A DNA stretch of 64,000 bases, from assembly GCF_023278085.1 (NCBI RefSeq), contig NZ_CP066265.1, forward strand, positions 3,862,001 to 3,926,000, in the 5' to 3' direction. Under the pieces are notes generated by a model that was given only the letters and a program-made list of their open reading frames with translations, had not been told where the DNA came from and ran no database searches. Below are positions 18,965 to 31,280 of this stretch, one piece after another. The position numbers and the translations under genes are program-made. Numbering within the stretch: the stretch's first letter is position 1; each line of letters begins with the position of its first letter. The stretch comes from Pseudomonas syringae (lineage in GTDB: Bacteria > Pseudomonadota > Gammaproteobacteria > Pseudomonadales > Pseudomonadaceae).

Positions 18965-19432
18965 TCAGCCGGGGCAAGCGCTATTGCGTGCGCGCCAGGC
19001 CATGATCATCCAGACAAGGGTGACACCGGCGAACTTGGAGGCCAGCGCGGTCAGTACGACCGGTGCGGTCAGGGCGTCGATCATGCCAAAGAATATAAAG
19101 GTATCCAGAGGAATGCTCAGCGCCGAACTGATCCACAATCGGTCGCGTAGCGGGCGTTTGGTGATGCTGAACACCAGCCAGTCGATACATTCGGATACCG
19201 CGAAGGCCGTGGCACTGGCCAGTGCGATGGTCGGGTCACTGGTGATATAAGACAGGACCAGCGCCATCAGCATGGCAACGATAGCGCCATGCCCGAAACG
19301 GATCTGCACCATATCGCGCAACACAAACACCAACCCGCCCCACGCGGACCAGATGACGTCCAGATGCGGCGCACTGGAAAACGCAAAGTTGATCAGCACG
19401 ACGCTGCCGATGTAAGCGATCAGAAAAAGCAT
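18965..19432 (-). CDS. VUT-family (YhhQ-like) inner-membrane protein
   Basis: 155 residues from ATG 19432 (MLFLIAYIGSVVLINFAF); a longer frame begins at 19483. About five membrane helices, with the VUT/preQ0-transporter-type features VLRDMVQIRFGHGA and ASATAFAVSECIDWLVFSI. Relatives (YhhQ/QueT-like) are linked to uptake of queuosine precursors, but this short branch is usually only named 'VUT family' and the substrate is inferred. No riboswitch was seen upstream. Confidence 0.8.
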   Translation of the reverse strand: MLFLIAYIGSVVLINFAFSSAPHLDVIWSAWGGLVFVLRDMVQIRFGHGAIVAMLMALVLSYITSDPTIALASATAFAVSECIDWLVFSITKRPLRDRLWISSALSIPLDTFIFFGMIDALTAPVVLTALASKFAGVTLVWMIMAWRARNSACPG

Positions 19433-19504
19433 GGAGGGTCTGGGCCTGTGCAAGCGAGCGGCAATGATAGCAAACGCGGACAAGAGCCGCGCCCAAGCGA
19501 GAAC

Positions 19505-19684
19505 GAAAGCGTTATTCCTGGCGCAGGAAATGCATCGACTGCACCGCCCTATTCGCGAACAAGTTCGCTCCTACAAAAGCTCGCGGGTAACCTGTAGATA
19601 CTCTGTTCGCGAAAGCGGTATTCCTGACGCAGGAAATGCACCGACTGTCACGTTCTCTTCGCTGGCAATTCTGCTCCTGCAAGG
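19505..19684. repeat. Two diverged direct copies of an ~75-bp REP-like unit
   Basis: A unit beginning GAAAGCGTTATTCCTGGCGC (19505) recurs as GAAAGCGGTATTCCTGACGC (19611), 106 bases away. Each is followed by AGGAAATGCA-CGACTG and ends in a 'TCGC...GCTCCT(A/G)CAA' segment of the type found in Pseudomonas REP sequences (TTCGCGAACAAGTTCGCTCC). The stretch lies between the VUT gene and the DUF1289 gene and has no convincing coding frame. Confidence 0.7.
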
Positions 19685-19695
19685 CCATCGGAACA

Positions 19696-19914
19696 TCAAC
19701 GTGCCCCGCCCACCGTCCACATCAATCCACTGACCCTCGCCCGTTCGTCGCAGAGTCCCAGAACGACACGGCGCTCGTCGTTGCTCATGCGGCTCCACTG
19801 AGTAATCTCGCTCACGGTGCGTTGACAGCCGGTGCAAATGTCCTGCTCGTCCAGCGAGCAGATATTGACGCAAGGCGAGCGGACCGGTTTTTCGGGTATC
19901 GAGTCGGTACTCAT
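19696..19914 (-). CDS. DUF1289 small cysteine-motif protein
   Basis: 72 residues. It carries the DUF1289 pattern: SPCVNICSLDEQDICTGCQRT with four Cys, then EITQWSRMSNDERR. Such proteins are thought to bind a metal or cluster, but the function is unknown. The ATG overlaps the stop of the gamma-carbonic anhydrase-like gene by one base (TGATG), so the two are translationally coupled. Confidence 0.88.
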   Translation of the reverse strand: MSTDSIPEKPVRSPCVNICSLDEQDICTGCQRTVSEITQWSRMSNDERRVVLGLCDERARVSGLMWTVGGAR

Positions 19915-20438
19915 CAATCTTCCTGTACGGCCAGCTCACGGGCGTAGCGCTGGGCGTTGTGTACGTAATGGGCGGCGCTGGCTTCAAGCATTTTCTTCTG
20001 CACGTCGGTGAGTTCGCGGACTATCTTGCCCGGCGAGCCCATGACCAGCGAGCCGTCGGGAATGACCTTGCCTTCGCCGATCAGCGAATTGGCGCCGATG
20101 ATGCAGTACTTGCCGATCCTGGCGCCATTGAGAATGACCGCATTGATACCGATCAGGCTGTAATCGTCGACGCTGCAACCGTGCAGCATGGCATTGTGAC
20201 CAATGGTTACGCCCCTGCCGATGTGCAGCGGCGAGCCCATGTCGGTATGCATCACCGTGCCGTCCTGGACATTGCTGTTTTCACCGATATGGATCAGTTC
20301 ATTATCGCCACGCAGCACGGCGTTGAACCAGACACTGGCCCCCGCCTCCAGCCTGACTTTGCCGATCAGCAGCGCATTGGGTGCAACCCAGCTCTGCGGG
20401 TCGGTCTGGACGCGGGAATCCCCCAGGCGGTATTTCAT
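19914..20438 (-). CDS. Gamma-class carbonic anhydrase-like (YrdA/PaaY-type) protein
   Basis: 174 residues with left-handed beta-helix hexapeptide repeats. The three metal-binding His positions are seen in [10 protein letters not shown]..., [13 protein letters not shown] and [12 protein letters not shown]. The family holds trimeric, metal-binding proteins; some have carbonic anhydrase activity, others act on CoA thioesters, so the activity here is not certain. It precedes the DUF1289 gene with a one-base overlap. Confidence 0.9.
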   Translation of the reverse strand: MKYRLGDSRVQTDPQSWVAPNALLIGKVRLEAGASVWFNAVLRGDNELIHIGENSNVQDGTVMHTDMGSPLHIGRGVTIGHNAMLHGCSVDDYSLIGINAVILNGARIGKYCIIGANSLIGEGKVIPDGSLVMGSPGKIVRELTDVQKKMLEASAAHYVHNAQRYARELAVQED

Positions 20439-20506
20439 GCAGACTCCTCAGGCGGGCGCTGTCAATGGACGAGAATAATGGACACGAATATTTATGGCCA
20501 GGCTGC

Positions 20507-21103
20507 TCAGGTAGTCGAGCGCTCTGGAGGATGATGCAGGCTGATGTTGGTGCCGTACAGCACGTTGACCAGCTCGACGATCATGATCGCGGTCAATCCC
20601 CAGATCTTGTACTCGCCATAACGATAACTGGGCACGTACCAGCTGCGCCCTTCGTAATCAATGCGATGGGTATGTTCACGTGTGTCCTGACGAAAGAACT
20701 CCAGCGGAACGCTGAACACCGCGGCGATCTCGCCATCATTCGGGCGATATTCGACGAAATCCGGGATCACCCCTACATAGGGCGTGACCTTGATGCCGTG
20801 CTTGGAGATCAACGGGCTCAGCGGACCGATGATTTCGACCAGTCCCGGCGGCAGGCCGATTTCCTCTTCAGCCTCGCGCAGAGCCGTGAAAATCAGATCC
20901 GGATCGCCAGGGTCGCGACGGCCGCCAGGGAACGCCACCTCACCACCATGCGTGGACAGGCCGCTGGCGCGCAGGGTCAGGATCAGCTCGGGTTGATCGC
21001 TGCGCGTGACAGGGACCAGCACGGCGGCCTCGGGAAAGCGTCGATCCGAGTCGAGGGTCTCTGGCGTATGACTGACTACACGGCGAAGTAGCTCATCCAG
21101 CAT
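20507..21103 (-). CDS. CoA pyrophosphatase (NudL-type Nudix hydrolase)
   Basis: 198 residues. The Nudix box is intact (GGRRDPGDPD... REAEEEIGLP) and sits after the CoA-type lead LSTHGGEVAFPGG, matching the UPF0035/CoA-pyrophosphatase signature. The family splits CoA and its esters to 4'-phosphopantetheine products and 3',5'-ADP. It lies upstream of the gamma-carbonic anhydrase-like gene on the same strand, and divergent from another Nudix gene. Confidence 0.9.
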   Translation of the reverse strand: MLDELLRRVVSHTPETLDSDRRFPEAAVLVPVTRSDQPELILTLRASGLSTHGGEVAFPGGRRDPGDPDLIFTALREAEEEIGLPPGLVEIIGPLSPLISKHGIKVTPYVGVIPDFVEYRPNDGEIAAVFSVPLEFFRQDTREHTHRIDYEGRSWYVPSYRYGEYKIWGLTAIMIVELVNVLYGTNISLHHPPERSTT

Positions 21104-21254
21104 GGCGAATCTCGATCTGTTGCCTGTCTGGCATCATGCACCAAAAGCAACGCTGCGCCCAACCCCTTGCAGGACAACTCATACCATCCGAAGGGTTGCC
21201 GAGCCGCCGTACGACAGGCCAAGATAGCGCCTGCGTTCACCATTGAATGAAACC

Positions 21255-21806
21255 ATGAAATTTTGCAGCCAGTGCGGCAACCCGGTTATCCAGCGTATTC
21301 CTGAAGGCGACAGTCGGCTGCGGTATGTCTGCGAGCATTGCCATACCATTCATTACCAGAACCCGAACATTGTCGCGGGCTGCCTGGTGACACTTGGCGA
21401 CCAGATTTTATTGTGTCGCCGGGCCATCGAGCCGCGCCTGGGCTTCTGGACGTTACCGGCCGGTTTCATGGAAAACGGTGAAACCATCGAACAGGCCGCG
21501 CGCCGCGAAACCATCGAAGAGGCCTGCGCTACGCTCACTGACCTGCACCTGTATACAATGATCGACGTGCCGCACATCAATCAGGTGCATGTGTTCTACA
21601 GGGCGGAAATGGCGTCGGCCGAATTTGCCGCGGGTGTCGAGAGCCTCGAAGTGCAGCTATTCGACGAGGCCGACATTCCGTGGTCCGACCTGGCGTTCAT
21701 GACGGTCAGGCGCACGCTGGAGTGCTTTTTTGCCGATCGGCGTCAACAGGTCTACCCGGTTCACACCAGCGCCCTGCCCCCGTCAAGGCCGCTGCTGGAC
21801 ACCTGA
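21255..21806 (+). CDS. Zinc-ribbon Nudix hydrolase
   Basis: 183 residues from ATG 21255. An N-terminal zinc ribbon (CSQCGNPV... CEHCHTIHYQNP) precedes the Nudix fold. The Nudix box reads GFMENGETIEQAARRETIEE, then ACA in place of the usual x-G-U; this change is common in the zinc-ribbon branch. Relatives act on NAD(H)/ADP-ribose-like or FAD-like dinucleotides; the substrate here is unknown. Confidence 0.88.
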   Translation: MKFCSQCGNPVIQRIPEGDSRLRYVCEHCHTIHYQNPNIVAGCLVTLGDQILLCRRAIEPRLGFWTLPAGFMENGETIEQAARRETIEEACATLTDLHLYTMIDVPHINQVHVFYRAEMASAEFAAGVESLEVQLFDEADIPWSDLAFMTVRRTLECFFADRRQQVYPVHTSALPPSRPLLDT

Positions 21807-21866
21807 ATTTCTGAGACGCAAACAACATCGGCGCTTTTTATAACAAGGGCCGTCAGGAAAATCGTA

Positions 21867-22430
21867 ATGCGCTGGTTGCTCGCCTTCTTCTGCCTGTCAT
21901 TCGTACCGCTGTCGCAGGCTGCGTTCACGCAGACCATAGTGCCCAAAGGCAGCGAACAGAAAATCATCAACAATAAAGTCATCAACACTGAAAGCATTGC
22001 CAGCAAGAAGATCGACAAAGTGCTGGTGCTCAAATCTGCGCGCCAATTGCAGTTGATCAGTGGCGGCGAAGCGCTCAAGACTTATCGCATCTCGCTGGGC
22101 AAAAACCCTAAAGGCACCAAACTGCAGGAAGGCGACCAGCGCACGCCGGAAGGTTTTTACTGGCTCGACTGGCGCAAGCCCAGTAACAACTACAACCTGT
22201 CGATGCACATTTCCTACCCGAACATCACCGACGCGGCGCGTTCGCGAAGGGAAGGCGTCAAACCGGGCAGCATGATCATGATTCACGGCACGCCGGTGGA
22301 CGAGGAATATCCAGAATGGTACTTCCACACACTGGACTGGACCAACGGCTGCATTGCGATGAAAAACAACGACATGCGGGAAGTCTGGGATCTGGTGAAA
22401 GACGGGACAATGATCGAAATTCGGCCTTGA
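21867..22430 (+). CDS. L,D-transpeptidase family protein (YkuD domain)
   Basis: 187 residues with a cleavable signal peptide (MRWLLAFFCLSFVPLSQAAF). The YkuD catalytic motif is complete: MIHGTPVDEEYPEWYF, then the catalytic Cys in WTNGCIAMKN. Proteins of this type make 3-3 cross-links in peptidoglycan or anchor lipoproteins to it in the periplasm. It stands alone before a REP hairpin cluster. Confidence 0.9.
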   Translation: MRWLLAFFCLSFVPLSQAAFTQTIVPKGSEQKIINNKVINTESIASKKIDKVLVLKSARQLQLISGGEALKTYRISLGKNPKGTKLQEGDQRTPEGFYWLDWRKPSNNYNLSMHISYPNITDAARSRREGVKPGSMIMIHGTPVDEEYPEWYFHTLDWTNGCIAMKNNDMREVWDLVKDGTMIEIRP

Positions 22431-22472
22431 TCATTGCAGCGGGTCAACGCGCTAAGACGCGTAGTCAAGATC

Positions 22473-22586
22473 GGACGCAGAGCGTCCAGAACGGCATGCC
22501 GACGCGGAGCGTCGCACGATAGTTGAGATTATGATCATCGTCCCCACGCTCCAGCGTGGGGACGCATTTCCGGACGCTCCGCGTCC
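22473..22586. repeat. Cluster of four REP-type hairpins
   Basis: Four short inverted repeats follow each other between convergent genes: GGACGCAGAGCGTCC (22473-22487), GACGCGGAGCGTC (22501-22513), GTCCCCACGCTCCAGCGTGG with its closing GGAC (22540-22563) and GGACGCTCCGCGTCC (22572-22586). They have the look of P. syringae REP/BIME units, which can end transcription in both directions. Confidence 0.8.
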
Positions 22587-22601
22587 AGCCTTGGAGGCGA
22601 T

Positions 22602-22913
22602 TCAGAAATCTTCCAGCCGCCACACTTCATAAGCGGGCGTTTCGTAGGGATGGCTCTGCTTGAGAGCCACCACAACGGGCTGGATAAGGTCATCGGCCAC
22701 AACCAGCTCGACTTTCCATTCTTGCACCTGCTCGACCACTCCTGTCTGCCCGAGAAATGGCTGACTGCCATCCAGCGGGCGGAACTGGCCGTGGCCGAGC
22801 ACTTGCCATGTGCATTGGTCGTAAGCGCCGATTCGCCCTGCTCCAGCAGCGAATACGGCGCTCTTGACCTGGTCCACATGGCTCGGCGGAACAAAGAACG
22901 CGAGCTTGTACAT
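22602..22913 (-). CDS. NIF3/YqfO-like small protein
   Basis: 103 residues. It matches the short, stand-alone form of the YqfO/CutA-like insert of NIF3 proteins: MYKLAFFVPPSHVDQVKSA, GRIGAYDQCTW, FRPLDGSQPFLG and the ending HPYETPAYEVW. The function is unknown. It starts 5 bases after the purL stop, so it is probably co-transcribed with purL. Confidence 0.85.
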   Translation of the reverse strand: MYKLAFFVPPSHVDQVKSAVFAAGAGRIGAYDQCTWQVLGHGQFRPLDGSQPFLGQTGVVEQVQEWKVELVVADDLIQPVVVALKQSHPYETPAYEVWRLEDF

Positions 22914-22918
22914 GCGCC

Positions 22919-25900
22919 TTAGTTAACCCAGGCCCGCGCATTGCGGAACATGCGCATCCAGGCAGCATCTTCGTTCCAGTCTTCAGGGCGCCACGAGTTC
23001 TGCACGGCGCGGAACACCCGCTCCGGGTGCGGCATCATGATGGTCACGCGACCGTCGAGGGTGGTCATGCCGCCAATACCACGCGGTGAACCGTTCGGGT
23101 TGGCCGGGTAACGTTCAGTGACCTTGCCGTGGTTATCCACGAAACGCAGCGCCACAGTGCCGGACACATCCGCCTCGAGCAGCGCATCGTCATTGCGGAA
23201 CTCGGCATGGCCTTCGCCGTGCGCGATGGCGATTGGCATGCGCGAACCGGCCATGCCTTGCAGGAAGATCGACGCCGACTCCTGAACCTGGACCATCGCC
23301 ACACGGGCTTCGAACTGCTCGGAACGGTTACGCACGAAGTGCGGCCAGAACTCGCTGCCCGGAATCAGTTCGTGCAGGTTGGACAACATCTGGCAACCGT
23401 TGCACACGCCCAGCGTGAAGCTGTCGGAGCGCTCGAAAAAGCCCTGGAACGCATCGCGGGCACGGCTGTTGAACAAGGCCGACTTGGCCCAGCCTTCACC
23501 GGCACCCAGCACGTCGCCATACGAGAAGCCACCGCAGGCAACCATGCCCTTGAAGTCGTTCAGGTCGACACGACCGGCCAGAATGTCGCTCATGTGTACG
23601 TCAATCGCGTTGAAACCGGCGCGATCAAAGGCGGCTGCCATCTCGACCTGACCGTTGACGCCCTGCTCGCGCAGCACGGCAACCTGAGGACGCACGCCCG
23701 TCTTGATGTAAGGCGCAGCGATATCGTCATTGACGTCGAAGCCCAGCTTGACGGTCAGACCTGGATTGTCCTCTTCCAGCAAGGCATCGAATTCCTGATC
23801 AGCGCATTCGGCGTTATCGCGCAGACGCTGGATCTGGTAACTGGTTTCGGCCCATTGACGCTGGAGCAAACGGCGCTGACCGCTGAATACGGGCTCACCA
23901 AGGAAGCTGATCGAGACTTCGTCGTTGTTGATCGGCTGACCGATAACCGCGACGCAATCTGCCAGACCGGCTGCGCTGAACTGCGACAGCACCAGCGGCG
24001 TGGCATCCTGACGAACCTGGATGACCGCACCCAGCTCTTCGTTGAACAGAATGGCGTTCAGCTCGGAGGCGTTATCCGCCAGACCGTCGAGGTGAAGGTT
24101 CAGGCCGCAGTGACCAGCAAAGGCCATTTCCAGTGCGCTGACCAGCAAACCACCGTCGGACCGGTCGTGATAGGAAAGAATATGACCGTCTGCATTGAGG
24201 CCCTGAATCACGGCGAAGAAGGCTTTGAGGTCTTCAGCGTCGTCGACGTCCGGTGCAACACGACCCAGTTTGCCATGGGTCTGGGCCAGAATGGAGGCAC
24301 CCATACGGTTCTGACCACGGCCCAGATCAATCAGGATCAGGTCAGTAATGCCCTTGTCCATGCGCAGTTCCGGGGTCAGGGTCTGGCGAATGTCGACCAC
24401 GGGCGCGAAGCCGGTCACGATCAGCGACAGCGGCGAGGTCACGCTCTTCTCGGCGCCCTCATCGCTCCAGCGGGTTTTCATGGACATCGAGTCCTTGCCC
24501 ACCGGGATCGTGATGCCCAACTCTGGACACAGCTCCATGCCGACCGCTTTCACGGTGTCATACAAGCGTGCATCTTCGCCGGGATGGCCAGCCGCCGACA
24601 TCCAGTTGGCCGACAGTTTGATGTCGGACAGCTTGCCGATGCGCGACGCCGCAATGTTGGTCAGGGTTTCGCCGATCGCCATGCGGCCGGACGCCGGAGC
24701 ATCCAGCAGTGCCAGCGGGGTGCGCTCGCCCATGGCCATGGCTTCGCCGGTGTTGACGTCGAAGCTGGTCGCGGTCACGGCGCAGTCTGCAACTGGCACC
24801 TGCCATGGACCGACCATCTGATCGCGGGCGACCAGACCGGTAATGCTGCGGTCACCGATGGTGATCAGGAAGCTCTTGCTGGCGACCGCCGGGTGACGCA
24901 ATACGCGCTGTACGCTTTCTTCGATATCCAGCGTGCCCGGATCGAAGTCATCGCCGATCTCTGCCTCACGCTCGACCGAACGGTGCATGCGTGGCGCTTT
25001 GCCCAGCAGTACTTCCAGCGGCATGTCCACCGGGCTGTTGCCGAAGTGGCTGTCGGTCACGGTCAGTTGCGGCTCGGCAGTGGCTTCGCCAACCACTGCA
25101 AACGGGCAACGCTCGCGCTCGCAAATGGCCTTGAAGCGCTCGTAGTCTTCGACGCCGACCGCCAGCACGTAACGCTCCTGGGATTCGTTGCTCCAGATTT
25201 CCAGCGGGGCCATGCCCGGCTCGTCATTGGGTACGTTACGCAACTCGAAACGACCACCCCGATTGCCATCGTTGACCAGTTCGGGGAAGGCGTTGGACAG
25301 ACCACCGGCACCGACGTCATGGATGAAGCTGATCGGGTTACGGTCGCCCAACTGCCAGCAGCGGTCGATCACTTCCTGGCAACGCCGCTCCATTTCAGGG
25401 TTTTCACGCTGAACCGAAGCAAAATCAAGGTCTGCCGAACTGGTGCCGGTCGCCATCGAGGACGCCGCGCCGCCGCCCAGGCCGATCAGCATGGCCGGAC
25501 CACCCAGCACGATCAGCTTGGAACCGACAGTAATCTCGCCCTTCTGGACGTGATCTTCGCGGATATTGCCCATACCGCCAGCCAGCATGATCGGCTTGTG
25601 GTAACCACGTACTTCATCGCCATGCGGCGTGGTAATGGACTGTTCGAAGGTACGGAAGTAGCCAGTCAGCGCCGGACGACCGAACTCGTTGTTGAACGCC
25701 GCGCCACCCAGCGGGCCTTCGATCATGATGTCCAGCGCGGTCACGATGCGCTCGGGCTTGCCGTATGGCACTTCCCAAGGCTGCACGAAACCGGGAATCT
25801 GCAGGTTGGACACGGTGAAACCGGTCAGGCCAGCCTTTGGTTTCGCACCGCGACCGGTTGCACCTTCGTCACGAATCTCGCCGCCGGAACCAGTCGCTGC

Positions 25901-26815
25901 GCCAGGAAACGGAGCAATCGCGGTCGGGTGGTTGTGAGTCTCGACCTTCATCAGAATATGCACCGGCTCCTGCACCGCGCCGTACTGGCGGGTTTCAGGG
26001 TCCGGGAAGAAACGCCCGGCAACGCTGCCGACGATCACCGAAGCGTTGTCTTTGTAAGCGGACAGCACGCCTTCACTGTGCATCTGATAAGTGTTCTTGA
26101 TCATGCCGAACAGGCTTTTTTCCTGGCTCTGACCGTCGATATCCCAACTGGCGTTGAAGATCTTGTGACGGCAGTGCTCGGAGTTCGCCTGGGCAAACAT
26201 CATCAGCTCGATGTCATGCGGGTTGCGCCCCAGACCATTGAAGCTGGTGATCAGGTAATCAATTTCGTCTTCGGCGAGGGCCAGGCCCAGCTCGACGTTG
26301 GCTTTTTCCAGCGCGGCACGACCGCCACCCAGGATATCCACCGCCGTCAGCGGCTTGGGCTGAGCGTGACTGAACAGCCCTGCGGCCTGCGCGTGGTCGC
26401 CCAAGACAAGCTGAGTCATCCGGTCATGCAGGCTGTCGGCAATCGCCTGAGCCTCGACGTCGCTGAACTGCCCTTCTACATAGAAGGCAATCCCGCGCTC
26501 GATGCGCTGGATTTTGCTCAGGCCGCAGTTGCGAGCGATATCGCTGGCCTTGCTCGACCATGGCGAAATGGTGCCAAACCGCGGCAACACCAGAAACAGT
26601 CGGCCGCTCGGCTCTTGAACCGGCACACTCGGGCCGTATTTCAAGAGGCGGTCGAGAACCTGCTGTTCTTCGCTAGTCAGAACGTCAGTGACGTCCGCGA
26701 AGTGGGCGAATTCGGCGTACAAGCCACTGACAGCTGAAACTTTTTGTTTCAGTTGTTCTAGTAATTTGCTGTGGCGGAAGGCAGAAAGGGCAGGAGCACC
26801 GCGCAGGATCAACAT
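22919..26815 (-). CDS. purL: Phosphoribosylformylglycinamidine synthase
   Basis: 1298 residues, the large single-chain gammaproteobacterial type. N-terminal PurS-like and linker region, two AIRS-type FGAM synthetase halves ([42 protein letters not shown]), and a C-terminal class I glutaminase domain with the nucleophile Cys in GVCNGCQML and His/Glu in MPHPERVFR. It converts FGAR plus glutamine and ATP to FGAM in purine synthesis. It is divergent from mltF. Confidence 0.98.
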   Translation of the reverse strand: MLILRGAPALSAFRHSKLLEQLKQKVSAVSGLYAEFAHFADVTDVLTSEEQQVLDRLLKYGPSVPVQEPSGRLFLVLPRFGTISPWSSKASDIARNCGLSKIQRIERGIAFYVEGQFSDVEAQAIADSLHDRMTQLVLGDHAQAAGLFSHAQPKPLTAVDILGGGRAALEKANVELGLALAEDEIDYLITSFNGLGRNPHDIELMMFAQANSEHCRHKIFNASWDIDGQSQEKSLFGMIKNTYQMHSEGVLSAYKDNASVIVGSVAGRFFPDPETRQYGAVQEPVHILMKVETHNHPTAIAPFPGAATGSGGEIRDEGATGRGAKPKAGLTGFTVSNLQIPGFVQPWEVPYGKPERIVTALDIMIEGPLGGAAFNNEFGRPALTGYFRTFEQSITTPHGDEVRGYHKPIMLAGGMGNIREDHVQKGEITVGSKLIVLGGPAMLIGLGGGAASSMATGTSSADLDFASVQRENPEMERRCQEVIDRCWQLGDRNPISFIHDVGAGGLSNAFPELVNDGNRGGRFELRNVPNDEPGMAPLEIWSNESQERYVLAVGVEDYERFKAICERERCPFAVVGEATAEPQLTVTDSHFGNSPVDMPLEVLLGKAPRMHRSVEREAEIGDDFDPGTLDIEESVQRVLRHPAVASKSFLITIGDRSITGLVARDQMVGPWQVPVADCAVTATSFDVNTGEAMAMGERTPLALLDAPASGRMAIGETLTNIAASRIGKLSDIKLSANWMSAAGHPGEDARLYDTVKAVGMELCPELGITIPVGKDSMSMKTRWSDEGAEKSVTSPLSLIVTGFAPVVDIRQTLTPELRMDKGITDLILIDLGRGQNRMGASILAQTHGKLGRVAPDVDDAEDLKAFFAVIQGLNADGHILSYHDRSDGGLLVSALEMAFAGHCGLNLHLDGLADNASELNAILFNEELGAVIQVRQDATPLVLSQFSAAGLADCVAVIGQPINNDEVSISFLGEPVFSGQRRLLQRQWAETSYQIQRLRDNAECADQEFDALLEEDNPGLTVKLGFDVNDDIAAPYIKTGVRPQVAVLREQGVNGQVEMAAAFDRAGFNAIDVHMSDILAGRVDLNDFKGMVACGGFSYGDVLGAGEGWAKSALFNSRARDAFQGFFERSDSFTLGVCNGCQMLSNLHELIPGSEFWPHFVRNRSEQFEARVAMVQVQESASIFLQGMAGSRMPIAIAHGEGHAEFRNDDALLEADVSGTVALRFVDNHGKVTERYPANPNGSPRGIGGMTTLDGRVTIMMPHPERVFRAVQNSWRPEDWNEDAAWMRMFRNARAWVN

Positions 26816-26931
26816 CTTCGGGACAGCCTCGAGAAGGGGTGTGCTTTGAGGCCGCGTATTCTAGCCTAAAGCGTGACCTGGATCACCCAAAACGGCAGCA
26901 TCTCGTGCGCCCGAATGTCGCTTCACCGTAA

Positions 26932-29023
<2,092 letters not shown>

Positions 29024-29024
<1 letters not shown>

Positions 29025-30397
29025 CACGACACCTCGATGGCAGCCATGAGGCCGGTTTCCATGTGATCGATCACATGGCAGTGAAACATCCACACACCCG
29101 GGTTATCCGCCACCAGTGCAACGCGGGCCCGCTCATTGCGTCCCAGCAGAAAGGTATCGGTAAAGTACGGGATGATCTTGCGCCGATTGGACGCGATCAC
29201 CTTGAAACTCATGCCGTGCAGATGAATCGGGTGTTGATACTGGGTCATGTTCTTCAATTCGAAGATATAACTCTTGCCCAGCGTCAATTTGGCGATAGGT
29301 CGGTCGGCGCAGGTCTTGTCGGTAATGTCCCAGGCCACACCGTTGATCTGCCACAGACTCGGTGGCTTGCCGTTGTCGGTGTTGACCGACATCGAGCCGA
29401 CCCACTCGAAGTTGAAATTGATCTTCTCAGCATTATCCAGATCCGGCTCGGCCACCGGATTGGCGGGCAATTCAGGCGGCCACTGCCCCGGCGCGTCGTT
29501 ATTGGCGACCGAACGGAACGTCCCCAGACGCACCGGGCCATTACGCAACGAAATTTCCTCGCCCGCAGGCGGCGCCTTGATCGCCAGACAGAGGCGCATA
29601 CCCGGCCCCAGCCAGTATTCGTCGCCGAACGGCCGGGGCTTGACCGGGTTGCCGTCCAGCGCATAAATCTGCGCCTCGGCGTCCGGCAGGTTGAGGCGAT
29701 AGGTCACGGTATTGTCGAGATTGAGCAAACGCACCCGGGTAATCTGCCCGGCCGGCAGCTCAATGACCGCCTGAGGAACACCGTTCAGCGTCGAAAGCCG
29801 ACCCGCCGTGCCTTCTCGCGCCGCCTCGCGCAGCACGCTGAACTCGGTAAAAGCGCCCTCTTCATCCACATGCCAGCTCTTTAGACTGACCGTGCGCTCA
29901 TAGGCAAAACCGGTCGGCTCACGCTCTTCCACAATCAACGGCCCGACCAGCCCGCGTCCCAACTCTTCGCTACTGCTGACGTGCGGGTGATACCAGTAAC
30001 TGCCAGCGTCCGGCACACGAAACTTGTAATCGAAATACTCGCCCGGCTTGACCGGCAACTGCGAAACGTACGGCACGCCGTCCATCTCCAACGGCAACCG
30101 GATGCCGTGCCAGTGAATAGTCGTCTCGACCGGCAATTGATTGATGAAGCGCAACCGCAGCCACTCGCCCTGCCGGACGCGCAACTCTGTACCCGGAGCA
30201 GAACCGCCGAATGCCCAGGCAGGTGTCTTGTGACCCGATACCAGCTCTATATCCAGCGGCGCAGCGATCAGCACGAAATCCGACCCCGCTTCTGACTCGC
30301 GGCGCCCCATCCAGTAACGCGAGGCACCGCCCGCGCCCAAGCCGACTACGGCAAGACCGGCAATGCCTGTGAGGATTTGGCGACGGGTGAAAGACAT
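29024..30397 (-). CDS. Tat-exported multicopper oxidase
   Basis: 457 residues from ATG 30397. The N-terminus has a Tat-like signal (MSFTRRQILTGIAGLAVVG). All four copper-site patterns are present: TIHWHGIRLP, YWYHPHV, HPIHLHGM and the T1/T3 motif FHCHVIDHMETG. It is therefore a periplasmic laccase/CueO-like oxidase. In P. aeruginosa a like gene (PA3768 by memory) lies between guaA and tadA. Here tadA is still adjacent, but guaA is not, see the findings. Confidence 0.92.
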
Positions 30398-30557
30398 GAA
30401 CGGCGGGACCTCTGATACGAAAACGGAAGGCATCTGCAGGCAGATGCGCGGGGCGAATACGATACACCTGCATTTGCGGAAAGATAAGAATCAATTGCGG
30501 AGACCGGAGCTTATTCGAGAGCCATCAAACACCTGCCAGCGTGCGGGAAAATGGTAG

Positions 30558-31130
30558 TCACGCTGGCGAGGCCGGAATCAGTCCGGCTTCACGGTAGCTC
30601 AGTATCAGCTCGTCAAACAGACCAATGTCCAGTCGAGTCCGGGCAATCAATTGCGCACCCGCAACAGCGGTGTAGATAGCGCTGGCCCGCCTCTCGCAAT
30701 GTTCCAGGCTGCCCAGCCCTACGTCTGCCAGCACTTGCGTCAGCCACTTCACATTGATGTCGGCGAACGCCCTTACCTCATGCTTGACCTCTTCTGGCAA
30801 GTCTTCGTATTCCGCAGCCATGAAACTGGAGAGGCAAAGCCTGTAGCCATCTTCCAGTGATATTCGAAAGATAGACGGGTAGGTTTCCAAGCGACGAACA
30901 GGATCAGCGTTCGACTCATTTATCTCCTGCAAGGCCTTCGCGGTGTCCTGCCAGTAGCGTTCAGCGACTGCAGCACCAAGGTCGGCCTTGCTCGGGAAGT
31001 GGTAATAGATGCTCGCGTTTTTGACCCCGACCGCTTCCCCGATGCTTCGGAAATTAATGCCGCTGTATCCGTGCCTTTGCGCTGCCACTTTCGCAGCTTC
31101 CAGAATTGCCTCTCGGGCGTTCCCCATCAT
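30558..31130 (-). CDS. TetR/AcrR-family transcriptional regulator
   Basis: 190 residues. The N-terminal TetR helix-turn-helix is clear (INFRSIGEAVGVKNASIYYHFPSKADLGAAV). The C-terminal ligand domain is of the type seen in NemR/YxaF-like regulators. It is divergent from a GST gene, and the 150-base gap holds two imperfect palindromes that are good operator candidates. It is likely to repress itself and the GST gene until an electrophile or related ligand binds. Confidence 0.9.
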   Translation of the reverse strand: MMGNAREAILEAAKVAAQRHGYSGINFRSIGEAVGVKNASIYYHFPSKADLGAAVAERYWQDTAKALQEINESNADPVRRLETYPSIFRISLEDGYRLCLSSFMAAEYEDLPEEVKHEVRAFADINVKWLTQVLADVGLGSLEHCERRASAIYTAVAGAQLIARTRLDIGLFDELILSYREAGLIPASPA

Positions 31131-31191
31131 GTTACCTCTGACTACTGACTACAAAACCGACAAAGAGGATTCTACCGGCACCGACACCAAC

Positions 31192-31209
31192 CTGCCAACT
31201 GGTAGACAG
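31192..31209. promoter_or_regulatory. Candidate TetR operator, site 1
   Basis: Imperfect 18-bp palindrome CTGCCAACTGGTAGACAG (CTG...CAG outer arms) in the gap between the divergent TetR and GST genes. The reverse complement shares CTACCA-TTG with site 2. Assignment is by position and symmetry only. Confidence 0.5.
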
Positions 31210-31253
31210 GGATTGACACGGGAGAAGCATGAGCAGATGCTTTACTCACTTAC

Positions 31254-31271
31254 CTACCAACTGACAGGCAG
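31254..31271. promoter_or_regulatory. Candidate TetR operator, site 2
   Basis: CTACCAACTGACAGGCAG, an imperfect palindrome (CTACC...GGCAG) only 9 bases before the GST ATG. It shares its core with site 1, so binding here would block GST transcription or translation initiation. Confidence 0.5.
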
Positions 31272-31280
31272 ATAAATTCC

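Noticed and set aside
23129..26737. 1202-codon open frame antisense to purL
   Set aside because: purL is a full-length, well-conserved gene; the opposite frame is open only because of its strong GC bias in third positions and has no family pattern.
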